DNA of 50,291 nt. It comes from Candidatus Peregrinibacteria bacterium (GTDB lineage Bacteria > Patescibacteriota > Gracilibacteria > Peribacterales > Peribacteraceae). Position 1 is the stretch's first letter. Each line of letters opens with the position of its first letter. The stretch is from the NCBI GenBank assembly GCA_018648865.1, contig JABGQH010000003.1, positions 1 to 50,291 on the forward strand, read 5' to 3'. A program made the position numbers and the translations under genes. Below the pieces are notes generated by a model that saw only the letters and a program-made list of their open reading frames with translations, was not told where the DNA came from and ran no database searches. This document shows, piece by piece, positions 1 to 9,791 of the stretch.

Positions 1-1268
1 AATGTTAATGCTGCACGTACATCTTCCTCTGACATAAGTGGATCAGGGAGCATATTTGCTCTCTGCTCATCGTTATATACAAAATGCCATTCAAGTGAAT
101 CTATGAATGCTACATTTGAACTACCAAATGATGTTGGTAAATTAGCCCGCAAGAATTCATGTGCTAATGCTGGATTTAATAACCATTGTGATGCTCCTGA
201 TACCTGCATATCCACTTGGGATCTTTGTGCTGCAATATACCTCTCACTAAGTTGTGGCCCCAAGACTATTCCAAAACGATCTAATGTAACTGTTGGACCA
301 AACTTCTCTAATGAGAGATCTGTAAATATTTCTGTAGTTCTAGCATCTACATTTCTTATTCTTCGACCTCGTCCTTGCATTCTAGGTTGTAAATCTTCTT
401 TTAAACCTGGAACATCATTTGTATTAATAGAAGCATCACCTTCTAGTGATCGCTTCATATACAATAAATATTCCTCTCTAGAGAGAGTATTTGCTTCTAC
501 ACTAGAAGGTTCAGCATTTAATCTAGAAAAATCTGTTGCTTCTGAGATCCCTTGCTCAACCCTATCTTCATGCGATTCCACAATATGTGAAGCTATATTA
601 AATGAATAATCTACTGTTAAGTTTGGCCTTCTAGCTCCTAACGTATCCATTTGATCTGCTACCTGCGCCTGCATGTGTTGGTAATATGACAAAGAGACGT
701 CTATAAGGAAGCTATTGGAATTAATAGAATTGCCGGCTTCCCAAGAAGTTTCTGCTTGTTCAACCATCCTAATATATGCTCTACCTAGTTCAGCATTGTC
801 TGTAATGTCACCTATCTCTTTTAATATATTCTCTGGTATAGATGCATTTAACAGTTCACCTATTGCTTGTTCTTTTTCAGTCTGGTCCAATGCCTCAAAT
901 CTACCAATAATATTGAACGGATCTGCTGGATTGATTTGATCTCTGCCTACTTCCCTATAATCAATTGCACCATCTGAACCTGCGCTAGTCGCTGATTCAT
1001 CAATTATTCCATCTAAAAGTAATGTAATTAAATATGGTCTTTCTTCTGAGGCACTAGATAAGATTTCTTCATACCTCCTTATTACTATTGGGTTATCATA
1101 AATTTCTAACGCCTCCATTAGATCTGGGTTTTCCTTTAAATATTCAACTGACTCAATAGTCTCTGCAATGTTATGTATGCTCTCTGATCCAGAGCCTACT
1201 TCTGCGCATAAGCGATTCTCTTTATTAGAAATCTCTGAGTGCCTAAAATGTAAATTTGTGTGTTTCAT
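1..1268 (-). CDS. Hypothetical protein, C-terminus cut by window edge
   Basis: The reverse strand is open without a stop from an ATG at 1268 to the window edge, giving at least 422 residues. The start, MKHTNLHFRHSEISNKENRL, lies 3 nt after the stop of the upstream gene (1272-3299), so the two are probably co-transcribed. The visible protein is soluble-looking, rich in Glu, Asn and Ser, with no signal peptide or membrane segment. I recognise no domain. The N-terminus loosely resembles that of the 511-residue protein at 15663-17198 (MKNKHTHLY, then Asn/Ser/Glu-rich), which may indicate a lineage-specific family; this is weak. No ribosome-binding site is visible before the ATG. Confidence 0.75.
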   Translation of the reverse strand, partial: MKHTNLHFRHSEISNKENRLCAEVGSGSESIHNIAETIESVEYLKENPDLMEALEIYDNPIVIRRYEEILSSASEERPYLITLLLDGIIDESATSAGSDGAIDYREVGRDQINPADPFNIIGRFEALDQTEKEQAIGELLNASIPENILKEIGDITDNAELGRAYIRMVEQAETSWEAGNSINSNSFLIDVSLSYYQHMQAQVADQMDTLGARRPNLTVDYSFNIASHIVESHEDRVEQGISEATDFSRLNAEPSSVEANTLSREEYLLYMKRSLEGDASINTNDVPGLKEDLQPRMQGRGRRIRNVDARTTEIFTDLSLEKFGPTVTLDRFGIVLGPQLSERYIAAQRSQVDMQVSGASQWLLNPALAHEFLRANLPTSFGSSNVAFIDSLEWHFVYNDEQRANMLPDPLMSEEDVRAALT

Positions 1269-1271
1269 ATT

Positions 1272-3299
1272 TTAAATTTCTGCATTTAAAATTCTATAAA
1301 TTCCTTTTGCAGTACCAACTACTGCCTTCCCACCTGCTTTTGCAGTATTTACAGGCCATGCTGCTGGGTCTTTCCAAGAACCTCCTTTTACAAGTGGTTT
1401 TAATCCATGTGTCCAAGTTGTCCACTTTGTTGCTCTAGCTATCGCCCTTCTTTTCCTAGCGGTTTTCTTTTTTGAATATTCAATAGCTCCACTTACAGCA
1501 CCCTGATAAGCGCTTGGGATATCACCAGAAAGTGCAAGTTGCACTGCCTTTTGGAATCCTTTTTGCTGATGCTCTGCATCTGCCTGTTTCTTTACATCCT
1601 CTGGGATATCTGCGATATCAAATTCCTCTGTTAGCCTTCTACTATGTTCACGTACAAGAATACGCATGATTTCATCCCGTTGGCTGCGAACATAACCAGT
1701 GTTATTCAATGTTCCATTTTGAACCATTGTTCGAAGCCCATAATATGCAGTAATCAATTGAGGATACTGCAACCTACCCCATGCAGGTCTAGCATTATTC
1801 TTTCGGTAAGTAATCCATAAACGTTTTGTTCCTTTATTATCTTTAAAAGTTAGTCCTTTACCAGTACCTCTGCCCTTTGGAATACCTATTTGAGGGCTCT
1901 CTGCAAAATTACATACATATGTTTCCTGCCTTCCCTCTACTAGCTCCTTGCCTTTTTGAGAAGTCCAATCTTCTATCTTTGTATTTGGTTGATTCCATAC
2001 TTCTGGGTTATCTACTGAGTCCTGTGCTACTTGCATATCTTTTCTACCTACTGCATTACGAGAATATAGTTCCCTTGCACGCTCACGTGCTTCTGATGCA
2101 GAAAGTCCTTTCTCATTTTCAAAGTACATTTGATACGTAACAAGCACTGCCTCTCTTCCAGAGAGTGCACTTTCTTCTGCTTTCTTGACTGCCTCTTGAT
2201 TATCTTTTAATTCTTGTTTGTATTTAGCTGTGTCTTCCAATGCAAGTTCAGTACGGATTTTTTGTACTAGTTCACCAATATTCATTTCAATATTAATTTT
2301 TGTTTTATCTACACCATTGGCAGATACCAAATCATTTAGAGCCTGAGAAGTTACTCCGATTAAATTTGAATTATCGTAGATTGCTTTTAGTTTATTCGAA
2401 ACAAAAGTGAAATATTCAAAGCTTTTCCTTAATTCAACATGCCTGGCTAGAAGATTAATGCGTCTACTATTTTGTCCTAGCACTGTCTGACTTGTCTGAC
2501 CTCCTGTCTTTATATCATCAGCCAAATTTTTTACTTCATCTTCCAATTCATCCATGTTCATTCCCATATCAAATCCTCTAGGCTTGGTTTTTTCTAATGA
2601 ATCTAAATGGCCAGAAATATTTAGATTAGCTTTTATCTTTTCTGCTTCATCTTCTAGTTCATTCTTTTGGCTTCGCAATGCACCAAGTACAGGGTCTGGT
2701 TGCTTGGCTGCTAGCATCAAAGCAGTTTGAATATTAAATTCAGAGACACCATCTGCACCAAATACAGCACGTAAACTCTTTAGCTCTCTGTGCTTTTTTG
2801 CTTCTGCTAAGAATTTTTTAGCTATAGCTTCTTGTTCAGCTTGACCTATTGGCATTGTTGTACCATTCAAGAAAATTATTCCATTTGTTGGAGGTGTTTT
2901 AGTTAATTCAGTGATTATCTCTGATTCTGTTCTTTTCTCATCCATCATATATGGATTCCTAATATCAAATTCTAATTCCGCCTTATGTTCTTTGAACTTA
3001 ATATTTGGAAATTTAATTTTCCCTTCCATTTCTTTTGCAAGTAACTCTTCGGAAACAGACATTCTTTTGGAAGCATTAATAGAAGCTCTTCTTTCATGAG
3101 CCGATCTATTAGTTGGATCATTATCAAAATGCTGTAATTTAGATTCTTTAAGTAGTACAGAATACATTGATTCTCTAACAGGAACAGATACGCTCGCAAT
3201 ATCTTTTAATACTTGTTTTTCTACATCAGTCACAGCCTTATCCACACGTGGATCGGTTGAAACATAATCTGCAGAATTTTCTGATGTTTGTTTTACCAT
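1272..3299 (-). CDS. Hypothetical helical, charged protein (675 aa)
   Basis: A long open frame with an ATG at 3299 placed 11 nt after an extended -10 box (TGC-TATACT, 3316-3311), so the mRNA is probably leaderless. The protein is rich in Lys, Glu and Ala. Coiled-coil-like stretches lie around residues 200-260 and 350-420. A more globular part follows at about 470-600, with Trp/Tyr-containing segments such as KRLWITYRKN. The C-terminus is basic (TARKRRAIARATKW). No signal peptide or clear membrane segment is present. It sits third of four co-directional unknown genes and is followed 3 nt later by the next one. I do not recognise the family; a structural or envelope-associated role would be a guess. 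Confidence 0.8.
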   Translation of the reverse strand: MVKQTSENSADYVSTDPRVDKAVTDVEKQVLKDIASVSVPVRESMYSVLLKESKLQHFDNDPTNRSAHERRASINASKRMSVSEELLAKEMEGKIKFPNIKFKEHKAELEFDIRNPYMMDEKRTESEIITELTKTPPTNGIIFLNGTTMPIGQAEQEAIAKKFLAEAKKHRELKSLRAVFGADGVSEFNIQTALMLAAKQPDPVLGALRSQKNELEDEAEKIKANLNISGHLDSLEKTKPRGFDMGMNMDELEDEVKNLADDIKTGGQTSQTVLGQNSRRINLLARHVELRKSFEYFTFVSNKLKAIYDNSNLIGVTSQALNDLVSANGVDKTKINIEMNIGELVQKIRTELALEDTAKYKQELKDNQEAVKKAEESALSGREAVLVTYQMYFENEKGLSASEARERARELYSRNAVGRKDMQVAQDSVDNPEVWNQPNTKIEDWTSQKGKELVEGRQETYVCNFAESPQIGIPKGRGTGKGLTFKDNKGTKRLWITYRKNNARPAWGRLQYPQLITAYYGLRTMVQNGTLNNTGYVRSQRDEIMRILVREHSRRLTEEFDIADIPEDVKKQADAEHQQKGFQKAVQLALSGDIPSAYQGAVSGAIEYSKKKTARKRRAIARATKWTTWTHGLKPLVKGGSWKDPAAWPVNTAKAGGKAVVGTAKGIYRILNAEI

Positions 3300-3372
3300 A
3301 AAATCTAATTAGTATAGCAAAAAACTGCACTTACGTCCATATGCATAATGTCTAATTTATTTAACTACCGAT

Positions 3373-5556
3373 TTACTCATTTTCAGGTGGCGTTTCAGCC
3401 TCTGTTTCAGGTGATGTAACTGGGGTAGTTTGCTGTGGAAGCAAGTTACCATATCTTGCTCTAAACAACTCAGAGGTTGCATTTGTCCCAGTTGATGATC
3501 CCCTATTTTTTAGCTTACGTACTGGTGATGATCTTATTCCATCTGGTACTTTTCTTTTTGTGCTTGGCTGGATAATTAATTCTGAGTTTCTTCCTTTCAA
3601 CCTGCCTGAACGCATTTCACGTCCATCACGAATTCTATTTAGTTCAGTTAAAACAAAATCCAAAGAATCATTACGATCAAATGTATAACTAGTTTTAGCT
3701 AACTCAATAGCACTTATATATTGCGCGACTTTTGCATCGTCTAGCTTTTCCAATTTGGCTTTTATAAGTGCTTCTTTTTTCTTATCACCTGAAGTTATTC
3801 TTACTCTTACACTTATTAAGTTATCAATTTCTACTAGTGCAGCTACTGAACTTTTTTGATCTGCACTCATTGTAGAAACAACAATTCGTCTTTTAAATGC
3901 ATTTGCATTTATTTTGATTTTTACCTTTTTCCATTTATCTAAATCTTCTTTTTCTGCTTTTTCTGCGGCCTCCTTTGCTTTTTCTGCAGCTTCCTTTGCT
4001 TTCTTATTTGCCTTAATTACTGCTGGATTATTTTTAATCTCCAGCCTTTCATTTGATTCAAATATTTCTTTTGCATCAGATTTTGCTTTTTCTGCTGCAG
4101 CCACAGCAGCTTCTACTGCGCTCGCTGCTGCCTCTGCTTTTCCTATCCTAACTAATACATGGTCAGATGATATTTTTAGATCATTTTCAGATTTTCCATT
4201 AATAGCTGAGGCAATTTCTTGAGCACTCGATTCATCTAACCAGCCTTGAATGGAAACAACTACCACTTCTTCTTGTAGTGGAGGGATGGAAGGCTGTGGA
4301 TCAAGAGTGGAAGAGGCATCTTTTACTGGTCTTGCTGGACTGACAACAACCTCCTCTTCTTCTTCTGATTCAGGTGCTTCTGCATCGGGATCTTTAGGGA
4401 GTTTTCTTCTAAAAAGTCGACTCACTCTTTCTTTTAGGGGCCATAATTTTATTCCAAGTCCTGTAAAAAAAGAGGGGCTATCATCTTCTTTCCATTCATC
4501 ATCTTCTGGCTTTTCTTCTACTTGTTCTTCTTCTAGTTCTTCTTCTTCAGATCCCTTTACTGCTGGTTTATCTGGTGATTCCTCAATAGCTGGCTTTCTT
4601 GTTTTTTCTAATTCCACTTTCTTCATTTCTAATACATTATCAATATATTTAAGCAATTTGCTACACACTCGTTTTTTTAATTTCCCACTATCTATGGATT
4701 CTATGATTTGAGCTTTAATTGATTCTAGAGTTGAAATTGGATATCTAGAAATTTTAGATATAATTTCATCCTTATCCATTGATAACGAATCATCTAATAA
4801 TCTAATAGCATTTCTTTCAGCATCTGAGATGCTTTCATCATAATCAGGTAAATCATCTGAAGCATGTTTATTTGCTGCATTTGTTCTAGCTTCTTCAATT
4901 TGTTTATTATCCATAACACTAAGAATCTTCCCTCTTTTTATCCCCTCAGATATTAATATATTTGAAATATCGCTATATCTAGATAAATCATTGTCACCAC
5001 CAATAACTTTAAAAATTAGGTCAATACCATTGATATCATGATCAGATAACTTTCCAAGTTTTTTCTCCAAACTTTCTATAGAATCTTCATCATAATTTAT
5101 ATTATATTTTTTTAATTTTATATTTATTCTTGTTACATATTCAGGAATTTCCTCTTGAAGTTCCACATCTACAACAGCAGCAGCGCCCCTGCTGGTTTCA
5201 ACTTGTATAGCTGGGACTGTATCAGAATTAGGATTTAATATAGTATTTGTAAACCCTATTACTAAAGAGCAATCTTCAAAAGATACATAATCGTTATCAT
5301 ATAATGCCATTACTGATATTTTGAACTTTTCTAAATCTTCATTTTTATTTTCTCTTAAAGCAGACATTAATTCATCCTCGCCCATCTCCATTGCTCTTTT
5401 TAGCATAGCCATATTTTCTCCGTATCCATCCCACATAAGATGTATATCAAATTTAATATCATCCTCATCATCATCAATAAAAGGGGATAAGCCTGATAAA
5501 TCTAATTTCAGACTGCTACTTTCTGGATCAGTTATTTTTGGATCTTTTTCATTCAT
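3373..5556 (-). CDS. Hypothetical protein with Glu-rich and Ala/Lys coiled-coil regions (727 aa)
   Basis: The ATG at 5556 follows an extended -10 box (TGG-TATAAT, 5571-5566) by 9 nt. The N-terminal part is acidic and carries a Pro/Glu-rich linker around residues 330-430 with runs of Glu. An Ala/Lys/Glu heptad-like coiled coil lies around 470-550 (repeats of KAKEAAEKAEK type). The C-terminal third is basic and Ser/Thr/Pro-rich, ending ETEAETPPENE. There are no membrane segments and no signal peptide. The low-complexity Glu and Ser tracts also create long shadow frames on the other strand, which I discount. Function unknown. It lies between two other unknown charged proteins read in the same direction. 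Confidence 0.78.
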   Translation of the reverse strand: MNEKDPKITDPESSSLKLDLSGLSPFIDDDEDDIKFDIHLMWDGYGENMAMLKRAMEMGEDELMSALRENKNEDLEKFKISVMALYDNDYVSFEDCSLVIGFTNTILNPNSDTVPAIQVETSRGAAAVVDVELQEEIPEYVTRINIKLKKYNINYDEDSIESLEKKLGKLSDHDINGIDLIFKVIGGDNDLSRYSDISNILISEGIKRGKILSVMDNKQIEEARTNAANKHASDDLPDYDESISDAERNAIRLLDDSLSMDKDEIISKISRYPISTLESIKAQIIESIDSGKLKKRVCSKLLKYIDNVLEMKKVELEKTRKPAIEESPDKPAVKGSEEEELEEEQVEEKPEDDEWKEDDSPSFFTGLGIKLWPLKERVSRLFRRKLPKDPDAEAPESEEEEEVVVSPARPVKDASSTLDPQPSIPPLQEEVVVVSIQGWLDESSAQEIASAINGKSENDLKISSDHVLVRIGKAEAAASAVEAAVAAAEKAKSDAKEIFESNERLEIKNNPAVIKANKKAKEAAEKAKEAAEKAEKEDLDKWKKVKIKINANAFKRRIVVSTMSADQKSSVAALVEIDNLISVRVRITSGDKKKEALIKAKLEKLDDAKVAQYISAIELAKTSYTFDRNDSLDFVLTELNRIRDGREMRSGRLKGRNSELIIQPSTKRKVPDGIRSSPVRKLKNRGSSTGTNATSELFRARYGNLLPQQTTPVTSPETEAETPPENE

Positions 5557-5602
5557 CTAGCAACTATTATACCAGAAATGCAGATATTTGCAATAACCTG
5601 TT

Positions 5603-6901
5603 TTATCTCTTCTTAGATCTCTGCCACCACTTTCTTTTCTTTGGCTCTTCTTTTTCCCCCATCTTCTCCCAAAAAGCATCATCTTTGAATATAGGATCGC
5701 ATTCATCATCTTCACCACCAATTAAATCAACTAAGTCTACATCGCTATCTAAAACAACTACTTCTGATGAACCAGGTAAATCTTTTAATAAGTTTGGATT
5801 TAATATCAATTCATCAGATGAATTTAGTAAAGACATAGCTTCAGATGAAGTTAAGCCTTCGTCTGAAGCTGTTGGTTCTGGAGTTAGTAAAAAATCATCT
5901 TCTACAAGCATAGGCAGATCACTTATTGAACTATCAAGACCTATAACTATCCCTGACGAGTCAGATAAACCTTCGCATGGATCTGGTTCTAATAGAAAAT
6001 CATCACCCACAGGAAGATTATTCAAATAAGCTGGATCTTCTAAATCTTCAACGCTATCTAAAGGCAAAAGAGAGCCACCTCCCCCATCATCTAGTCCATT
6101 GTTTTCGCTATCATCTAATAAATGAACATCCGTTTCCCCATCATCAAACTCACCCTCTGCTGCAGGTCTTAACAGAAAATCTTCATCTAAAATTTCCTCT
6201 TCTCCCCCACTTCCATCATTACCTAAAACCAATTCATCGAATTGGTCATCACCTGAATCTTGATTATCAGATCCACTTAATATCTCTATTGGATCATCCC
6301 ATATGTCATTTTGATTAATAGGTGCATCTTCTTTTGGCACTTCAACAACTGACTCATCAGTCAAATCCGATTCGTCTTCCATATCAAGTATAGCCATTGC
6401 TTCTTCTGCTGCTATATCTGGAACAAGATCAAGAACACTATCATCTACTATTTCCAAACCATCAAATACTTCATCATCAGATTCAATTTGAACAAATGTA
6501 GGCTCTTTTACTGCTCTTCTATCTGGCAAAATAATATTCATTCCAGATGTAGAAAAGAACTTTTCTAATATTCTTCTAATATCGTTAGGGTCATCTGGTA
6601 TATAAACTAAATCATCATCTAAATCGGGTAATACGCATGTCTGGTGCCATGTACCATCTATTTCAGTATCAGCGCTGTCTCTTGTAACCTCCCATTCCTC
6701 AAAAACATCCTCATCTGGTTCAATCGGAGTAAAAATAGGCTTTTCTATTTCTCTATCTGGTGAAGAGAAAAATGTTTCTGGTGAAGAAAAGAACGTTTCT
6801 AATGCACTCCTTACCTCTTCTGATGTAGGAATATCCAATTCACCAGAGCGTACTTTAATTGTTTTAGAACCTTTATTGTCATTTATATTCTCATTCGGCA
6901 T
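5603..6901 (-). CDS. Highly acidic protein with repeated DxFLLxP motifs (432 aa)
   Basis: The ATG at 6901 follows a CATAAT -10-like box (6913-6908) by 6 nt. The protein is dominated by Asp, Glu, Ser and Leu and is probably largely disordered. Two N-terminal units, about residues 28-72 and 107-150, resemble each other (FFS, then PDR, then a Pro-Phe/Ile-Glu segment, then D(D/E)VF), suggesting internal duplication. A short motif recurs three times in the middle: EDFLLRP, DDFLLEP and DDFLLTP. The last residues switch to a basic Trp-containing tail, KKRKWWQRSKKR. This suggests a scaffold with docking motifs, but no family is recognised. It is the first gene of the four-gene minus-strand series. 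Confidence 0.78.
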   Translation of the reverse strand: MPNENINDNKGSKTIKVRSGELDIPTSEEVRSALETFFSSPETFFSSPDREIEKPIFTPIEPDEDVFEEWEVTRDSADTEIDGTWHQTCVLPDLDDDLVYIPDDPNDIRRILEKFFSTSGMNIILPDRRAVKEPTFVQIESDDEVFDGLEIVDDSVLDLVPDIAAEEAMAILDMEDESDLTDESVVEVPKEDAPINQNDIWDDPIEILSGSDNQDSGDDQFDELVLGNDGSGGEEEILDEDFLLRPAAEGEFDDGETDVHLLDDSENNGLDDGGGGSLLPLDSVEDLEDPAYLNNLPVGDDFLLEPDPCEGLSDSSGIVIGLDSSISDLPMLVEDDFLLTPEPTASDEGLTSSEAMSLLNSSDELILNPNLLKDLPGSSEVVVLDSDVDLVDLIGGEDDECDPIFKDDAFWEKMGEKEEPKKRKWWQRSKKR

Positions 6902-6958
6902 GGACAGATTATGTCACTATTAATTCACATTGCAAGTATTTGCATCCCCTCTCCCCTG

Positions 6959-7084
6959 CCCTCTCCCCTCGGGAGAGGGAGACGAAATCCAATCTTCTTT
7001 TTGTAATACAATTTTTTATCTTAATACTGCTATTTACCCCACACTCTAACGCCCCTCACCCTGCCCTCTCCCGCCGGGAGAGGG
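6959..7084. repeat. Two copies of a CCCTCTCCC/GGGAGAGGG palindrome
   Basis: In the gap between two minus-strand genes, perfect 9-bp stems occur at 6959-6979 (loop CTC) and 7064-7084 (loop GCC). The surrounding words are alike (CCCCTC, CCTGCCCTCTCCC). A relaxed relative sits at 41414-41436 (TTCTTCTCCC/GGGAGAAGAA). They could end transcription of the lamin-tail gene weakly, but no T-run follows. A dispersed intergenic palindrome family fits better. Confidence 0.6.
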
Positions 7085-7123
7085 TGTGTAGGAATATATT
7101 GAAATTGGATTTATGAATTAATA

Positions 7124-7151
7124 CTTATCCTTCGACTTTGCTCAGGACAAG
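7124..7151. repeat. Hairpin with TCGACTTTGCTC loop core
   Basis: The arms CTTATCC and GGACAAG (one A-C mismatch) enclose TTCGACTTTGCTCA. The same loop core, TCGACTGCGCTC, occurs at 49725-49736 between different but matching arms (GCCAT/ATGGC). It lies just downstream of the lamin-tail gene (minus strand, ending at 7189). It appears to be a dispersed palindromic element. Confidence 0.5.
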
Positions 7152-7188
7152 AAGCTCAAGTCTTAAAGCTTAAAGCTCATAGCTTTTA

Positions 7189-9369
7189 CTATCCTCTTCC
7201 CATTAAAAACCACCCTGGTAGTACAAAAACTGCAAAGAATAACAACTCAAAAGGAAAACTCATATCAGATTCCTCGGCTACAACATCAGCTGACTGTGCG
7301 GCTTGAGCTTGTAACTGAGAAAATATAGGAGACATAGTAATTTTAGATCCAGTAGATTCACTTGGGACAATATTTTCGTAAATAGTTTTTAGAAACGGTA
7401 TTTTGCTTTTTGGGCTTATAGAGTTTTTTGAAACATGATTAACTGATTTAGAGGATGAGTTGTACAAATTATTTATACAACTATTGTCTTGCCCCTTAGT
7501 TGGGGCTTTGGAAACACAATCAAGATTTGGAATGTATGACTCCCCTCTTTTTATTGCGTTGAAAGAAACTCGTAATCTTTCATCTCCATTCGGATCAATT
7601 AATCGAACATCATCCCCCGTATTATTTAGTGCAAGTTTAGTTACATCTCTTTCAAATATTAAATAGGACCCAGATGAAATTAGCCCTAGCTCTGGGGGGA
7701 TAGTCCATGCTTTGCTACCACCCCCTGCAATATCGTCCAATTGCCAATTAGTTAAATCTAACTGCTGAGGATGTGGATTAAATAATTCTATCCATTCTAA
7801 ATCCCCTACATTGGGGGAAGGAAATATTTCTGAGATTGTTGGTATAAAATCATATTCTAAAATTTCTGCAGAAGATGAATACAATGAGCTTGAACTAGTA
7901 GACGAAATTGAAGAATGAAATGAACTACTTGAATTCAAACTTGAGGATGCACCCCCTTTCTCTGTTACCTCCCCTCGCAAGGTATCTAAACTGTAATCTC
8001 CACACATATTATATGTTCTTAACTCTATCCAGAATCTACCAACGGTATCAAAAGTGTGAGAGGGCGGGTTGCAAGAATAATTAGTGAATCCATCACTGTA
8101 TTGCCATTCACAAGTGACAATATTAAGTGATCCATCTAGTGCTTTTGCTTGCAGGTTAAGTGCTACTTTCCCCTCCCCTTTTGTAAAACCTGATTGAACA
8201 GAAATTGCCACATGTTGATCAATTTTTGTATTCGGGGTACCGGGCGTAGGGAAGCACAAAGGATAGGTTGTACCATACAAAATTCCATAACTAATATCTT
8301 CATCTGTTTCTGGGTATTCCAATTCATCTATTAATAAGCTTCCGCTCCAAAGCTCTACTATGTCACCTGCATTCCGCAAAGATAGCTTTGTTTTTTCTTT
8401 ATAAAACAGTATCACTCCATTCATAAAAACATCCTCCTGTGTTAGTTCATACTCCTTCTTACCAACCTTTAATATCCATCCATTAATTGTTACTGGATGT
8501 GATTCCTGATTAATTAACTCTATCCATTCTAAGTCATCTTTACCTTTTGGATTTGCAAGGACTTCGGAGATTCGTACTTTTGGAATAATTACAGCTGCAG
8601 TAGATGTTGCAAAACTTGAAATAATTGAAGAGGAAGCAGACGAAGAAGAATACGAATGCGATGAAGACACATCTGATAAAGAAGATGAGCCAGAAGAACT
8701 TTCTAAGGAAACTACAGAACCAGAGGAATTGCTCTCTAAACTACTACTAGACGAAGGCCCAATAATTGGTACCTCTATTATGAATGAACCATTTGTATAA
8801 CCTGGCGTGCCTAGTACAGGAGCAGATACATCTATTCCATTAGAAGTCTGCGCAGTCATCCAATTAGATTTGTCGTTCTCTCCAAATACATCAATTTTTT
8901 CCATACTCATAAAAGTTCCAGATCCAGAATCTTTGCCACCTGCATATGGCGCACCAACTGAGTCATCCACTTGATCTATTAGAGCCCCACTACTGTTATA
9001 TAAACTAAGGAGTAGTTTTGTATTTGGTAAAGAAACTGCAGAGGTTACAAAATCAGGATTAATATCTACTGCGCTATCTACGCTTGCGTAATTAGAAATT
9101 ACAATAAATTGCCCCATGCTAATAAATGTTCCGGATGGGAATCTGATCATCTCTTTTTCTCCACTACTAGATAGTGTTGTGATAAACCAATCAGATATAT
9201 CAATTGATTCATCTGAAGTTAGTTCTATCCATTCATCTGCAGTACTTACATGTGATCCTACCCAAAGTACTTCAGAAATAACAACACGAGCATGAGCTGT
9301 GAATGGGATACAAATAGCCAATATAAAACCTGCAATCCAATAAAATGGATTAAAATTAAATAATTTCAT
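7189..9369 (-). CDS. Secreted protein with three lamin-tail domains, membrane-anchored
   Basis: I chose the internal ATG at 9369 because it gives a clean signal peptide (MKLFNFNPFYWIAGFILAIC, ending AHA); the frame is open to 9405, which would add 12 residues. Three lamin-tail (LTD) repeats are marked by the pattern ISE(V/I) followed by EWIEL: about residues 30-165, 265-380 and 505-615. A PKD-like segment (YSDGFTNYSC, then SHTFDTVGRF) lies between the second and third. Ser-rich linkers separate the modules. The C-terminus carries a hydrophobic segment (FELLFFAVFVLPGWFLMGRG) ending in a basic residue, so the protein is probably displayed on the surface. LTD domains occur in many bacterial secreted proteins and nucleases, but no nuclease domain is visible. 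Likely an adhesive or structural surface protein. Confidence 0.85.
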   Translation of the reverse strand: MKLFNFNPFYWIAGFILAICIPFTAHARVVISEVLWVGSHVSTADEWIELTSDESIDISDWFITTLSSSGEKEMIRFPSGTFISMGQFIVISNYASVDSAVDINPDFVTSAVSLPNTKLLLSLYNSSGALIDQVDDSVGAPYAGGKDSGSGTFMSMEKIDVFGENDKSNWMTAQTSNGIDVSAPVLGTPGYTNGSFIIEVPIIGPSSSSSLESNSSGSVVSLESSSGSSSLSDVSSSHSYSSSSASSSIISSFATSTAAVIIPKVRISEVLANPKGKDDLEWIELINQESHPVTINGWILKVGKKEYELTQEDVFMNGVILFYKEKTKLSLRNAGDIVELWSGSLLIDELEYPETDEDISYGILYGTTYPLCFPTPGTPNTKIDQHVAISVQSGFTKGEGKVALNLQAKALDGSLNIVTCEWQYSDGFTNYSCNPPSHTFDTVGRFWIELRTYNMCGDYSLDTLRGEVTEKGGASSSLNSSSSFHSSISSTSSSSLYSSSAEILEYDFIPTISEIFPSPNVGDLEWIELFNPHPQQLDLTNWQLDDIAGGGSKAWTIPPELGLISSGSYLIFERDVTKLALNNTGDDVRLIDPNGDERLRVSFNAIKRGESYIPNLDCVSKAPTKGQDNSCINNLYNSSSKSVNHVSKNSISPKSKIPFLKTIYENIVPSESTGSKITMSPIFSQLQAQAAQSADVVAEESDMSFPFELLFFAVFVLPGWFLMGRG

Positions 9370-9405
9370 GTATATATGATTATTTATCTTTATTCTAAGA
9401 AACAT

Positions 9406-9791
9406 ACATCGGTGCTATTTATATATAAGATTTAAGTAGTTTTCCTTTATAAATAGACATTTTCTACGTTCTACTGGGTAGTGGAACAAGCTAATAATTA
9501 TTATTAATATGTAACCTTATTTTAGTTAGTCAATCTTCATTTTAAGCTTCTAACCAATTATTAGTAAAAAGCATTCCTCTATTGCTCGCAAAAACAGTAA
9601 TAAATAGCTATAATAAGCATGCTTATATATAAATATAAGCCTTCAATTGTTACTTAACTGCTGATAATGCACTTTTCACTGGATAATCAGAGCTGCACGC
9701 GCGAGCAGACGTTCGTTGCGTCGTACGAAACTGTTCTTCTATACAGAGGTATTTTCAGAGGTATTTTTTCATCATTTGACCCAACACTATT
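9406..9791. other. Intergenic region upstream of rny
   Basis: This 386-bp stretch lies between the divergently read lamin-tail and RNase Y genes. It is mostly AT-rich, with a short GC-richer patch around 9690-9730. A tandem 12-bp repeat, CAGAGGTATTTT, occupies 9744-9755 and 9756-9767, just upstream of rny. A TATACA box at 9740-9745 could be the rny -10 element, giving a leader of about 40 nt, longer than for most genes here. I see no gene in it. Confidence 0.5.

Noticed and set aside
4250-4711. Ser/Thr-rich plus-strand frame of 153 residues
   Set aside because: It is the reverse reading of Glu-rich repeat codons in the gene 3373-5556 and has no independent evidence.
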